DNA of 64,000 nucleotides from Tenrec ecaudatus (lineage: Eukaryota; Chordata; Mammalia; Afrosoricida; Tenrecidae): the NCBI RefSeq assembly GCF_050624435.1, contig NC_134537.1, positions 11,714,584 through 11,778,583 of the forward strand, written 5' to 3'. Position 1 is the stretch's first letter; the number at the start of each line of letters is the position of its first letter. The translations under genes and the position numbers were made by a program. Under the pieces are notes generated by a model, which saw only the letters and a list, made by a program, of their open reading frames with translations, searched no databases and had not been told where the DNA came from. Shown here piece by piece: positions 1 through 10,875 of the stretch.

Positions 1-512
1 AGATATAGCAAAGTGGGCTGTACCCTAACCCTAAAAGTCCCTGAGTACATTGGAAGAGTAACCCAACACCAGTGCTCAGGGCAGGTGAGGGGGGTAGCTG
101 TCTTCAGAGCCTAGAAAAGCAATAGCGCATGACTGCCTCTGCAGTTCAAGCTGCCGGCTACTAGCAATCAGCCATGTGCTCGTAAGAGGCAACCTGAAGA
201 TAGCTCTATTATTGGAGGATATAATAGGGAACATTATTAATTATGAGAATGTGATAGGGACTCACCTCCAACTCACAAGGGTGAAGGCTTCCCTCCACCC
301 CAAGAAACCCATCCGAATACACTCTTCCCATTGTCCTCTGCTCCCCACACATGACAACGGAACCGTTCACCTATCTACTACTCACTCTGGGCCACCTGCT
401 TCCAGATCGAGCCCACTGGCCACTCGTGACTCTATGACACGCAGAAAGTGTCTAGTCCACGAGGAGAACAGTCGACACCAATCTCTGTGTTTGGCGTTCT
501 CCTGTTGAAAAT
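1..512. other. Intergenic, no recognised feature
   Basis: No gene or repeat family was recognised. A 110-codon reading frame at 176-508 has no recognisable domain and is probably chance. CCCTAACCCTAA at 23-34 is only two telomere-like units. Confidence 0.4.
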
Positions 513-905
513 GTTACATGGATTGTAAGCTTGAAGGGTCGAATATAGTGGGAGAAATTGTTTGGTAACAAGATGGGGTAGAAAGGGGGAAGCGATCACA
601 AGGATCTACATAAAACCCCCTCCCTAGGGGATGGACGACAGAAAAGTGAGTGAGGGGAGACGTCGGACAGTGTAAGACATGACAAAATAATAATAATTTA
701 TAAATTATCAAGGGTTCATGAGGTAGGTGGGGCAGGGAGGGAGGGGAAAAAATGAGGAGCTGATGCCAGGGGCTCAAGCAGAAAGCAAATGTTTTGAGAA
801 GATGAGGGCAACCAACGTACAAACGTGCTGGATCCAATGGATGGAGGTATGGATTGTGATGAGAGTTGTATGAGCCCCCAATAAAATGATTTTTTAAAAA
901 CAATT
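513..905 (+). repeat. 5'-truncated L1-like 3' end
   Basis: This is one of about 17 copies in the window of a sequence with a fixed 3' end (GAGCCCCCAATAAAATGATT, then T and A runs) and a variable 5' end. It has a G-rich polypurine tract about 170 bases before the end and a TAATTTATAAATTATCAAGG block upstream. Fixed 3' ends with 5' truncation, the purine tract and AATAAA are what a LINE-1 3' UTR shows. I could not match it to a named subfamily. Confidence 0.6.
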
Positions 906-1700
906 TTAAACAAATTTGTATTGAAGAAGCAAAAAAAAAGAAAAGAAAAAGTATTCAGTGAGTACTTTATGAGGAGTGAGGGAGGGAGGGAGGGAGGGAG
1001 TGAAAGGAGCCAGTCTGGCTGATGCGCAGCGGGCCAAGAGGAACGGGATAAGGTGAGGCTGCCAGGTAACCAGTGCTTATTTGAAGCTACTGCAGACCTT
1101 CAAGGGTGGTGCCAACAGCTGCGGTGGCATGTAGCCCACACCTGCCCTCCTATGCTTTTCAGGACTTGCCCCCAGCACCCCTCCGCTGTGACTGTCGGTG
1201 GTTGAGAGCTTGCTACTGGGTCTCAGAGAAGGCTGCCAAAGTTTGAAGGGCCCTCCACCCAACCATGTGTCCCCTTCGCAGAACGAGCCCAAATGCAATG
1301 ACTCAGGGTAGAAGTCTAAAGACCCGACCCTCTGAACCCAAGTGAAAACAGCTCCAAAGCAGCCCCCACCCCCCCACCCCCAGCTCCAGAGCCCCTTTGG
1401 GATCGACAGTTGCAGCTCCTCTCGCAGTTCAGTGCTTCCCTGCTCTTCCCACGTCTCTCTCACAGGCGGTGACCACAGAACCACTTCCCTGAAAACCTTC
1501 CTGCGTGCAAACACCATCTGCACCTCAGAGTGTGAGCCTCGGGGACCTGGCTTGCAACCGCTGCTGTCAAGAAGCCGTGTGGGGAAAGTGAACTGTTCAA
1601 ATGGGACCTTGGGGTTAGCTACCTCCAACCTGGCCAGCGGTGCGAGCCCCACTGCCGGCCAGCGGCAAAGTGCACATCGTCCTTGGCAGGGCAGAAGCCC
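906..1700. other. Intergenic, no recognised gene
   Basis: A short GGGA tandem tract lies at about 975-1000. Open frames on both strands over 1077-1719 are mutual shadows without recognisable domains. I see nothing else here. Confidence 0.4.
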
Positions 1701-1719
1701 CACCTGTCACTTTGGGTGA

Positions 1720-2110
1720 GCTGGGTCGGTACACAGAAGAGAGGAATGCCCTGGTAAGTCAAGGTACCAGGCCTGTCAGGAATGCAAAGAGTAATGGTAA
1801 GGAAAATGGAACTGGGTGGCTATGGAAGCCTTTGAAGCATTGGAGAAAGACAACCCCAAGGGTCAAAGTCAGGGGGCCTTGACGGCAACATAGGAAGGCT
1901 TGAACATCCTGCTTCCAGGGGGCAGGAGAGCTGATGGGACCAGGGAAGATGAGGGAGGCTAGCAACGAGTCATTGCCACAATCCAGACTAGGGATGGAGC
2001 CGGCTTGACCCAGGAGACTACCAGCAGAGCTGGGAGAGGTGGTCAGATTCTGGGTAGGGATTGAAGGCAAAAGCCAACATAATCCTGGATGGATTGCTAC
2101 TGACCCCAAA
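1720..2110 (+). repeat. Ancient L2-like LINE fragment
   Basis: The stretch around 1940-2090, including GAGAGGTGGTCAGATTCTGG, resembles a diverged mammal-wide LINE-2-type sequence. Its boundaries are unclear and the name rests on recognition only. Confidence 0.4.
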
Positions 2111-2980
2111 AGGAGTCCTGATGTCAGGGAAACCATCGAACTGCCAACCTCGGGGCTGGCCATTCAAACCACCGGCTGCTCTGTGGGACAAGGATGAGAC
2201 GCTTTGCTCTGCCACGCTGGACAGCCTTGGAAATCCTGGATAGGCTCAGCATGGGTCAGCATCGACTCAGTGGGGGTGGGTTCGGGATGGGTTCGTTTGG
2301 GGAGGCAGTGAGGAATGACCAAACACGTAATGGCCTAACACAACGCACATTCATCGCCTTAAAGTTCTGGAACTCTGAAGTCTGAAAGGAGCCCTGTTGG
2401 CGAAAACTGAGATATTGGCAGGCCTGCATTCTTTCCGGATGCTCCAGAGAGGACTCCTTGCCTTCCCCATGCTCCGGAGGCTACTTGCATCCTCTGGCTT
2501 GTGTCCTCTCTCTCCATCTTTAAAGCACATCGCTCCAACCTCTGCTTCGGGTTGTGCGTCTCTTTGTTTTGTTTTGTTTTGTTTTCAGACCCTGGCCCTC
2601 TGCCTACCTCTTCGAAGGACCCTTTGCCATGTTAACTTTGCTGAAAACATAGTCACATCTGCCAAGTCCCTATTGCCCTATGAGGTAACATTCACAGATT
2701 CCAGGGATGAAGACCGAGACCTCTTTCAGGGGCCTTTATACCACCTACCACATGGTTGGAAGACGCAATAGGATCAAAAGAGGGGTCAAGGTGACCCCAA
2801 CAAGACTGAAAGGTGGGTGGTCAAAGACCAAGATGGGGAGAACACAGGGCTCAGAGATGCAGCCTGATCCTCTTTGGAAGCTGAGTCCTGATACTGCTTC
2901 CCAAAGGATTCCAGGAGGTAGAAGGTCATTTTCAAATAAGGTAAGTCATGAACCCCATACCTAGAGGAATATTTTCTCAC
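2111..2980. other. Intergenic, no recognised gene
   Basis: A short TTTTG tandem run lies at 2563-2585. Nothing coding or clearly repetitive was recognised in the rest. Confidence 0.4.
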
Positions 2981-2983
2981 TGC

Positions 2984-3172
2984 CTTCAAGTCAATAGTGA
3001 TTCATTGACCTGTAGGACAGAGTAGAACCACCCAGGTAAGTTGCTGAGACTGAAACTGTTGACAAGAATAGAAAGCCCCGTCTTTCATTCTGTGGAGTGG
3101 CTGGTGGTTTCAAACTGCTGACCTTGTGGATCATATCCAATGTATAACCACTACGCCACCAAGGCTCCTCAC
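2984..3172 (-). repeat. AfroSINE, near full length
   Basis: Read on the minus strand it starts with a tRNA-like head (GGTGGCGTAGTGGTTATACA) and contains the B-box-like GTTTGAAACCACCAGC segment. It runs on through the 'one TTCTACTCTGTCC' body towards the 3' end. This is a tRNA-derived retroposon mobilised by LINE machinery. Confidence 0.75.
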
Positions 3173-3319
3173 AGGAATATTACCACGTATGAGAAATGAT
3201 TTTATTAACATGCATAAGGGAACTAGGCACATGTTGTAGTCCATTCCTAAAAAAGTCAAAACTGTACAAATTATTACTCAGTCAGGAAATATTAAGATGC
3301 TATAGGGACAGCGAGTAAA

Positions 3320-3645
3320 ATGAGGTCTTGCGGAATGGGGGGTCCAGGGGTATTTGGGGTGAGGTAAAAGGGAGAGGATCTCAAGGAGTCCAGGAAGAAA
3401 AGGAATGTTTGGAAACTGATTGTGGGAGCAATTGTACCATTCTGTTTGAGGGGACTAAACTATGGAATTTGGGGGAGGGAAGGACAGAGGGGGAAGAAAG
3501 GGGGAGCTGATATCAGGGGCTCAAGTGGGAAGACAATGCTTTGAAAATGATGATGGCAGCCAATGTGCTTGACACACTGGATGAATGTATGGATTGTGAT
3601 AAGAGATGTAAGAGCCCCCAATAAAAGTGTTTTTTTAAAAAGAAC
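3320..3645 (+). repeat. 5'-truncated L1-like 3' end
   Basis: It has the shared 3' end (GAGCCCCCAATAAAAGTG, then T and A runs) with a purine-rich tract upstream at about 3465-3510. It belongs to the same family as the copy at 513. Confidence 0.55.
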
Positions 3646-3709
3646 AAAAAGAGAGGGGTGTGCGTGAAAGAGTATGGAGAAGAGAGACTGCAGCCTCTGC
3701 CCATGTAAA

Positions 3710-3832
3710 ATGCCCTTTAGGATGTAAACAATGTATCTATGTAAATGCCCTTTAAGATGTAAACACTGACACAATGTATCTATGTAAAATGCCCTTTAAG
3801 ATGTAAATACTGACACAATGTATCTATGTATG
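3710..3832 (+). repeat. 44-bp tandem repeat, about 2.8 units
   Basis: Units start at 3710 (35 bases, with an internal deletion), 3745 (44) and 3789 (44). Each runs from ATGCCCTTTAAGATGTAAA to ACAATGTATCTATG. The second half of each unit is the start of the L1-like 3' end that continues at 3833. Confidence 0.8.
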
Positions 3833-3892
3833 TATAGATTGTGATTAGAGCAGTATGTGCCCCCAATAAAATGATTTTTTAAAACTATGGAA
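3833..3892 (+). repeat. Very short L1-like 3' end
   Basis: Only the last 60 bases of the family remain (GATTGTGATTAGAGC to CCCAATAAAATGATTTTTT). This is an extreme 5' truncation joined to the tandem array on its left. Confidence 0.6.
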
Positions 3893-4044
3893 TGACATGT
3901 GTATTAACTCCCAATTAGTATAATAATATTTTAAAAGAAAGATTAGCATGGATTTCAAATGATGAATGAAATTGAATTGGTGATTTTTTTCCCATAGAGA
4001 ACAGAGAGAAAATTAAAATCAATACTGGACAGAGGAGAGATCGA

Positions 4045-4140
4045 TAAAGTTGTTGTTGTCAGGTGCTGTAGAGTCAGTTGCACATTAATAGCGACCATAT
4101 GTATATGAAGAGGAAACACTGTGGCTTGCCCGGAGCATGT
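4045..4140 (-). repeat. RTE-type LINE/SINE 3' end fragment
   Basis: GTTGTTGTTGTCAGGTGCTG is the reverse complement of the CAACAA-type tail of afrotherian RTE elements. It is followed by the antisense of their last tens of bases. Confidence 0.55.
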
Positions 4141-4194
4141 GCACTGGCTCACGACACACGGAATCCAGGTCAGAGAACCCTCGGGAACAGGAAT

Positions 4195-4560
4195 GGAAGT
4201 AGTGATATCAAGAGAGGAGGGAGGAGGAAGGGAGAGGAGGGAGGAAGGGGGAACTGATCACAATGATCAATAACCCCGCCCCCCCCAAAGGACGAGCAAC
4301 AGAAATGTAAGTGAAGGGAAGGGAGACAGCAGTTGGTGTAAGATATGAAAATAATAATAATTTATCATGTATCAAGGGATCACAAGGGTGGGAGGGGTGG
4401 GGTCGGCAGGGTGGGAAAAGGAGCTGACACCAAGGGCTCAAGTAGAAAGAACATGTTTAGAAAATGATGATGGCAACCTATGTACCAATGTGCTTGATAT
4501 GACGGATGTGTGGATTGTTGAAAGAGCTGTAAGAGCCCCCAAAACAAAGGTCGTTAAACA
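4195..4560 (+). repeat. 5'-truncated L1-like 3' end
   Basis: It contains the AATAATTTATCATGTATCAAGG block, a purine tract and the diverged 3' end GAGCCCCCAAAACAAAGG. It belongs to the family described at 513. Confidence 0.5.
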
Positions 4561-4569
4561 AGAGAGGAA

Positions 4570-5040
4570 GCACGGCCCAGTCCTTGGCCATCCTCAGAAT
4601 CGTTGCTAAGCTTGAATTCCGTGAGGTAGCCGCTCCGTGTCAATCCATCTCATGAAAAGCCGGCCCGCTTAACAGCACATCCAAAGTATGAGAGAGATCG
4701 TCAACATCAGGTCTGCGGAGCATCCTGGCTGTACTTTTTCAAAGGCAGGTTTGTTTGGTGGCGACCAGCCACTACCCTTCACCCATACTGTAATTCAAGA
4801 GCATCGAGTTTTCTTTGGCCTGGCTTAATCCCGGTCTAGCCTTCCCAGGCCTATCAGGTCATTGAGAGCATCTTGGCTTGAGGCACACAAGCCTTGGTCC
4901 TCAGAGCGATGCCTTCACTTTCTGACACTTAAAAGAAGTCTTTTAAAATGTTGGGCTCATTGGGTTCCTTGGCCACGGCTTCCACGAGTGTTGACCATGG
5001 GCCCAAGCAAAATAGAGAGCTCGGTCGCATCAATGTTTTC
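4570..5040 (-). repeat. RTE LINE fragment, antisense
   Basis: Antisense to the 3' portion of the RTE open reading frame and end region. Recognisable parts include CATCCTGGCTGTACTTTTTC (about 4721-4740) and the block that in better copies reads CTGCTTCCATGAGxxTTGAT. It is heavily decayed with no intact frame. Confidence 0.5.
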
Positions 5041-5700
5041 TATCAAATAGAGAACAGGAAAATGACAGAGAAAATCAAAACCAAAAGTTGACTCTTTGAT
5101 AAGATCAGCAAAAAACAACAAACCTTTGGGCTGAAAAAAAAAGAGAGAGAGAAGGCTTTTATGAGTGAACACGGAAATGAAAGTGGGCTACTGCTACGGA
5201 TTTTAGAGAAATAAAACGGAGTAGCAGCAAACATGGTGAGCAATGTGCACCGAAGCATTGGACCACTGAGATGAAATGAACAAAAAATTCCTGGAAGCAT
5301 GCAAATTGCCTAAGCAGACTCCAGAAGACAGGAAGTCTGCACAGACTTAAAGCAAATGAGGGACTTGAGTCAGCAGCCAAAGGAGAGCACAAGACTGGAG
5401 GGCACCGTGTAAACCAAAAATTTAAAGAAGAATTCACACCAATGCTCCTCAAACTTCCTAGAACTCGCAGAGGCAAGCGCACTTCAGAACTCCTTCCGTA
5501 AGGCCAGCATGAGCCTAATCCTACACCCACACAAGGACGTCGCAAGAAAAGGAAATCACAGCCCAACGTCCAACATAAGGACACGGCGCGGAAACACTGA
5601 GCGAGATGCTAGCGAGCCTCCTGCAGCACAGATTTGGAGGCTCAAACCCTGAAGCCGAGCATCAGTGAACGGGAAGTAAAGCCCCCAGGAACAGAGTGCT
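5041..5700 (+). repeat. L1 ORF2 fragment, decayed
   Basis: The sense-strand text follows the LINE-1 ORF2 region between endonuclease and reverse transcriptase. An example is AAAAGTTGACTCTTTGATAA at 5081, in the block coding 'KSWFFEKI' in intact L1s; another is TTTAAAGAAGAATTCACACC at 5422. Frameshifts and stops throughout make it a fossil. Confidence 0.7.
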
Positions 5701-5954
5701 CGGGTGGCCGCGACAAGAAGCTCAGAGACACAAACGATGGATGGTGAAGACGGACCAGGTCCGCGCAACGCTGCCTTCGATAACTACCTAAGGTACTATG
5801 GGTCGAAGTCTATGTGACTTCAACGGCGACCAGCCACAAGGCCACCCCCAATCTGCTTAGCTCTGTGTCCTACTGTAAATTCCACAGCTTGCCCAATGAA
5901 CCTACTCTTTGGGGTCTCAGAGACATGGGCACAGAATGCAGAAGCATTTGCCTC

Positions 5955-7545
5955 ATAGATGTTCTTGCTAGGTGCCTTTGAGTCATTTCCAACTCATAGT
6001 GACCGCATGTACAACCAAACGAAACACTGTTTGGTCCTGCACCATCCTCATGATTGTTGCTATGTTCCCGTCTATCACTGCAGCGGGTGTTTCGATCCAC
6101 TGTACAGAGGGTCTTCCTCTTTTGGGCTACCCCTCTACTTTACCGAGCATGATGCTCTTTTCCAGGGACCGGTCTCTCCTGATAACATGTCCAAAGTAAA
6201 TCAGATGAAGTCTCTGCGTTCTCACGTTGGAGCAACATTCTGGCTGTACTTCTTCCAGGACAGATTTGCTTGTTCCTGACAGTGCGTGGTGCTTTTTCCA
6301 GCACCACCGTCCGAATGATTCGATTCTTCTTCAGTCTTTCTTGTTCGGCGTCCGACTTTCTCTTGTATATGAGGAAATGGAAAGACCTTGGCTTTGATCA
6401 GGTGCTCCTTAGTTCTCAAGGAAACCTCCGTGCTTGTCAACACTGTCCTGCGCATCAGATTTACCCAAGGCAGTGTGTCCTTTGATCTCTTGACTGCTGC
6501 TTCCATGAGCATCGGTTGTGGATTCAACCACGACAAAACACTTGAAGACTGGCATCTTTTATCCGCTTATCATGACGTTGCCTATTGCTCCGGTTGTGAG
6601 AATTCTGGTCTTCTTTACTTCGAGTCTCAACCTTCAGCTTCATCGCCAAGTGCTTCAAGTCCTCCTCACTCTCAGCAAGTAAGGTTGCGTCACCTGCATC
6701 TTGCAGGTTGCTAACAAGCCTTCTTCCAAGCCTGAAACCACATTATTCTTCCCAGTGTCCAGTTTCTCTGGTGATTTGCTCAGGATACAGATGGAGTGAG
6801 GTGAGAGGATACAGTTCGGGATCATCCTCTCCCCGATTTTAAACCATGCGGTATCCCCTTGTTCTGTTCACACAGCTGCGTCTTGATCCATGCACAGGTT
6901 CCGCATGAGCACAAGGAAGTGTTCTGGAGTTCCCATTCTTCTCAAGGTTTATCCAGAGCTTATTATCCACACTGTTGGATGTTCTTTCGCAATCAATAAA
7001 GCAGCACAAGTACATATCTTTCTGGTATTCTCTGCTTTCACCCAAGACCCATCTGATATCAACAATAATATCCCTAATCCCATGTCCCCTTCTGAATCTG
7101 GCCTGAACCTCTGGCAGCTCCTGTCAATGTAGTATTGGAGCCATTCTTGGAAAATCTTCAGCAAAACATTATTTGCATGTGATATTAATGATTTTGTTCA
7201 ATAACTTAAGCATGCTGCTGGGCCATCTTTCTTTCACAGAGGTACAGATACAGATCTCTTGCAGGCCTTTGGTCAAGCAGCTGTCTTCCCAATTTCCTGG
7301 CATAGACGAGTGAGTGCTTCCAGTGCTTCGTCAGCTGGTTGAAGCATTTCAGTGGGTGTCCCACCAGTTCCTGGAGCCTTGCTTTTGGCTGGTGCAACTT
7401 GCACTTCTTCCTTCGGTACCATTGGTTCGTACACACATGCGACTTCTTGAGATGGTTGAAAGTCTACTAGTTCTTTCTGTGACAATGATTGCATTAGTTC
7501 CATCTTCTTCGAATGCTTCCTATATCATTCAATATTTAGTCCATA
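5955..7545 (-). repeat. RTE-clade LINE, reverse-transcriptase part, antisense
   Basis: The minus strand encodes a broken RTE reverse transcriptase. Traces include KSKAPGTGGTPTEMLQ (frame ending at 7273), LPEVQARFRRGHGIRDII (about 7040-7110) and REYQKDMYLCCFIDC (about 6980-7035), where intact family members have an F-x-D-Y motif. Stops and frameshifts interrupt every domain, so it cannot make an enzyme. The 5' part of what looks like the same element resumes at 8619 beyond two L1-like insertions. Confidence 0.75.
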
Positions 7546-7564
7546 GACTCTTTTAATACTGCAA

Positions 7565-7971
7565 GTTATGGCTGGAATTTCTTTAGGGGATCCAGGACAG
7601 ATAAACTCTTCAGGACCAATAATGAGAGAGGCGATACCAGGAGGGGAAGGGGAAGGTTCGGGGAGAAAGGGGGAACCGATTACAATGATGTACATGTAAC
7701 CCCCTCCCTGGGGGTCAAAAAACAGAAAAGTGGGTGAAGGGAGACATCGGTCAGTGTAAGGCATGAAAAAAAATTATAAATTATCAAGGGTTCATGAGGG
7801 AGGAAGGCTGTGGGAGTGGGGGGAGGGATGAAGAGCTGATACCAAGGGCTCAAGTAGAAAGAAAATGCTTTGAAAGTGATGATGACAACATATGTACAGA
7901 TGTGCTTGACACATGGATAGATATACAGAATGTAAAAAGAACTGTACGAGCCCCCAATAAAATGATTTTTT
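7565..7971 (+). repeat. L1-like 3' end inserted in RTE element
   Basis: It ends in CCCCCAATAAAATGATTTTT. It lies between the reverse-transcriptase half and the endonuclease half of the antisense RTE, so it is younger than the RTE. I found no target-site duplication for this copy. Confidence 0.65.
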
Positions 7972-7991
7972 AAAAGATATGCTGAACATGT
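7972..7991 (+). repeat. Target-site duplication, left copy
   Basis: AAAAGATATGCTGAACATGT is repeated at 8599-8618 with one A/G difference. The pair brackets the L1-like insertion at 7992-8598. Confidence 0.85.
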
Positions 7992-8598
7992 GCCAGGGTG
8001 CAGCACAGCACAGAGAAAACACACAACATTCCTCTAGATCTTTAATGCTTCCTCCCCCCACTGTCATGACCCTAATGCCTTACAAATCCAGCTAGACAAG
8101 AGCATGTGCACTGGTACAGAGAAGAGCTCTCAACACACAGAACCCAGGGCCGATAAACCCCTCAGCAACAATAATTTGAATAGTGATAGCATGAGGGTAG
8201 GAGAATGGGGGGGGGAGAAAGGGGAAACCAATCATAATGATCGATATATAACCACACCGCCCGCCCACCCCCAAGGGAGACGAACAACAGAAAAGTGGGT
8301 GAAGAGAAGACAGCGGTCAGTGGAAGATATGAAAATAATGATCATTTATAAATGATCAAGGGTTCATGAGGGAGGAAGGTGGGGGAGGGAGGAGAAAAAA
8401 TGAGGAGCTGATACCAGGGGCTCAAGTAGAAAGAAAATGTTTTGAAAAGGATTATGGCAACCTATGTACAAATGTGCTTGACACAATGGATGGATGGATG
8501 GAAGGATGGATGGATGGATGGATGGATGGATGGATGGATGGATGGATGGATGGATTGTGATAACAGCTGTACGAACCCCCAATAAAATGATTTTTTTT
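7992..8598 (+). repeat. L1-like 3' end with intact target-site duplication
   Basis: This is a 607-bp 5'-truncated copy with the AATAAA tail, flanked by a 20-bp direct repeat with 19 of 20 matches. It demonstrates target-primed LINE insertion for this family. It contains a GGAT microsatellite near its 3' end. Confidence 0.75.
8487..8554 (+). repeat. (GGAT)n microsatellite
   Basis: About 17 units of GGAT, one of them GAAGG, arise from the ATGGATGTATGG motif normally present near the L1-like 3' end. Confidence 0.9.
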
Positions 8599-8618
8599 AA
8601 AAGATATGCTGAGCATGT
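8599..8618 (+). repeat. Target-site duplication, right copy
   Basis: AAAAGATATGCTGAGCATGT matches 7972-7991 with one substitution. Confidence 0.85.
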
Positions 8619-9150
8619 TCTTCATTTTTGGTTTTCTAACTCCAGGCCTTGGCACATTCCATAATATTTTACTTTGTCTTCTGGAGCTGCCTTTGACATG
8701 CTCTGTTCAGCTCTTTGGCTTCATCATTCATTCCATGTTCTTCAGCCACTCTATGATTAAGGGCATGTTTCTGGGTCTCTTCTGGCATCCGCTTGGGTCT
8801 CTTCTTTCTTCCTTGTCTGTTTTAATGACCTTTCTCTTTCTGCATGAATGATGGTCTCGGTGTCCTCCCACAGCTCATCAGGTCTTTGGTTCATCAGTTC
8901 ATGAGCCTCCAATACAGCAAATCTGCTCTTGAGATGTTCTCGAAACGTGGGTGGGATAGTCTCAAGGTTTCCATGTGGCTCTCGTGGGCTTGTTTCCATC
9001 TCCTTTAGCGTCAACCTGAACTAGCATATGAGCAATGGGTGGTCTGCTCCACAGTCAGCCCCCGGCCTGGTTGAAGCTGCTGATGCTGAGCTTCTCCATT
9101 ATCTTTAGAGACGAGCTGGTGGACATTTATCCAAAAGCAATAGATGAGAA
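8619..9150 (-). repeat. RTE-clade LINE, endonuclease/linker part, antisense
   Basis: The minus strand reads like the region after the RTE endonuclease, including DCGADHPLLIC-like text at about 9010-9060. It continues into a long frame at 8757-9014 with LWEDTETIIHAERERS. It is the 5' continuation of the fragment at 5955-7545. Stops are present and it is non-functional. Confidence 0.65.
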
Positions 9151-9169
9151 GGCCAGGAGAGGGGGAGGG

Positions 9170-9735
9170 GGGAGTTGGATCCATAGAAATCAAACAAACA
9201 CAATGGATACGATGAGAAAGCTGATCGTGACCCTTATAAAACCAATGTCACAGAAGGATCTGTATAGAAATGGGAACCAGCTCTGCTGTGTAATCAATCT
9301 GCCGGGCAAGCACACCGCAGGAAAGATGAGGAACCCCTATCTATTGCTACCAGGACTGGAAAATGGTCCGACCGCTATGGGAAATGGTGCGGTGCTTCCT
9401 CAAAAGCCGTGAACAGAGAGAGCGACCTTGTGATCCAGCCAGCCTGCTCCTGGAGAGCTGAACATGCTAACAGGACCAGACACGCGCACTCTGATGGGTC
9501 CCACACCTTCGTGTGCAAATATAATGCAATTGGAATGGCGGAGGTGCCTAACAGCAGACGAGTAGGCCCTGTGGCACACACCGACCATGGAACAGGAAGC
9601 AACCCGTCAAGAGCCATGAGAAGTTTGCACAGCAGACGATATATCACAGGAGTGGACTTGGAGAGCATGGTGCTCAGCAAAACACCCCAACCGCATAAGG
9701 ACGGGCATCACATGATCCCCCTTTCTTAATATTGA
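9170..9735 (+). repeat. Old L1 3' region
   Basis: GGAAAATGGTCCGACCGCTA (9357) and GTGATCCAGCCAGCCTGCTC (9429) are diverged versions of the L1 ORF2 C-terminal and 3' sequence common in older mammalian L1 copies. No frame survives. Confidence 0.55.
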
Positions 9736-10094
9736 TTTTCCCCCCAACAGTTGTATTGGCACATAATTGAGACATCATGCAATTCAAGCATTCGATCATA
9801 TCCAGGCATCCCTCCTTTTTTAGAAGTCAAGACCACGAAGATCCAGAGACCGGTGTGTGCTGCTGGTGAGCACAGAGATGGCGGGAGGAGACGAGGCTGT
9901 AAAGTCCCCTGCTTTGTGCTGACACGTGGAGGCAGGGAGCACAGCCTGCTGATCCTCTAGGTTTGGGGCACAGGGTGGAGGCACAGTTAAAGAAAACACT
10001 GACAAACCGTGATCAAGGTAACCAACTTCAGGACACCATTTCTTTTCTTCTTTTTTTTTTTTTTAGTGTGTAACAGTCTACTGTGGTTTTTGTT

Positions 10095-10262
10095 TTGTTT
10101 TTTTTAATCATTTTATTGGGGGCTCATACAACTCTTATCACAATCCACACATCCATCCATTTGTACATTTGTTGCCATCATCATTCTCAAAACATTTGCT
10201 CTCTGCTTGAGCCCTTGGTATCAGCTCCTCATTTTCCCCTCCCTCCATCCCCAACCCCCCAG
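10095..10262 (-). repeat. 5'-truncated L1-like 3' end, antisense
   Basis: It begins AATCATTTTATTGGGGGCTC, the reverse complement of the family 3' end, and stops in the polypyrimidine tract. Confidence 0.65.
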
Positions 10263-10561
10263 GACACCATTTCTGTGGGCATTTTTTTATTATTCATTGG
10301 ATGTCAGAAAAAGAACAATACATATTTTTAATACAGAAGAAATTAATAAAACAATTCCATTGATAATAGCACCCAAAAGAATAAAATACTTAAGAGGAGG
10401 GGAGAGGAAACAGTAAGCACGGAGATGAAATGTCACCTGGTGTCGTGCTGCCACCTACTGGGCATTGCCAGTCATTACATGCACTCCCGTTCCACTCACC
10501 TTTGGGCATAAAAGGTTATCCGCTGAGCTGATAAAAGAGGTTCCCAATGAGCTCAAACACG

Positions 10562-10672
10562 AAAACAATTGTGAGGATGGTGCTGGATCCGGCAGTGCTT
10601 CGTTCTGTTGTACACGGGGTTGCTATGAGTCAGAACCTATTTGACAACACCTAACAATAACAACAACTTATA
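10562..10672 (+). repeat. RTE-type 3' end
   Basis: It has AATTGTGAGGATGGTGCTGG, then the end CACCTAACAATAACAACAAC. This CAACAA-type tail differs from the poly(A) end of the L1-like copies. Confidence 0.65.
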
Positions 10673-10714
10673 GTAGCTTAACTAGTTTTGCTTCTCTAAA
10701 GAACCCAGCCTAAG

Positions 10715-10875
10715 GCAATGGAGTTTTCGTGAGTCAGAACCTATCAGACAGCAGCAGTTCTATTTATTTATTGAGGTAATCTCTCAGAAGCAAATTTCCA
10801 GGCCTTTATTCCAAGGTGCCTTTGAACCATGAACCTTTAAGTTAATAGCTGAACACCATTTATGCCACCCAAGGA
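10715..10875 (-). repeat. AfroSINE-related fragment
   Basis: The body variant contains CCAGGCCTTTATTCC and GCCTTTGAACCATGAACC, ending in a tRNA-like head read on the minus strand. It is diverged. Confidence 0.5.

Noticed and set aside
23-34. Telomere-like CCCTAACCCTAA
   Set aside because: Only two units, with no array. Chance occurrence.
3710-3832. CRISPR-like or other spaced direct repeats
   Set aside because: The repeats are contiguous tandem units without spacers, in a mammalian genome.
8364-8655. Repeat-protein-like frames (IHPS and MDGW repeats)
   Set aside because: They are translations of the GGAT microsatellite in an L1-like element.
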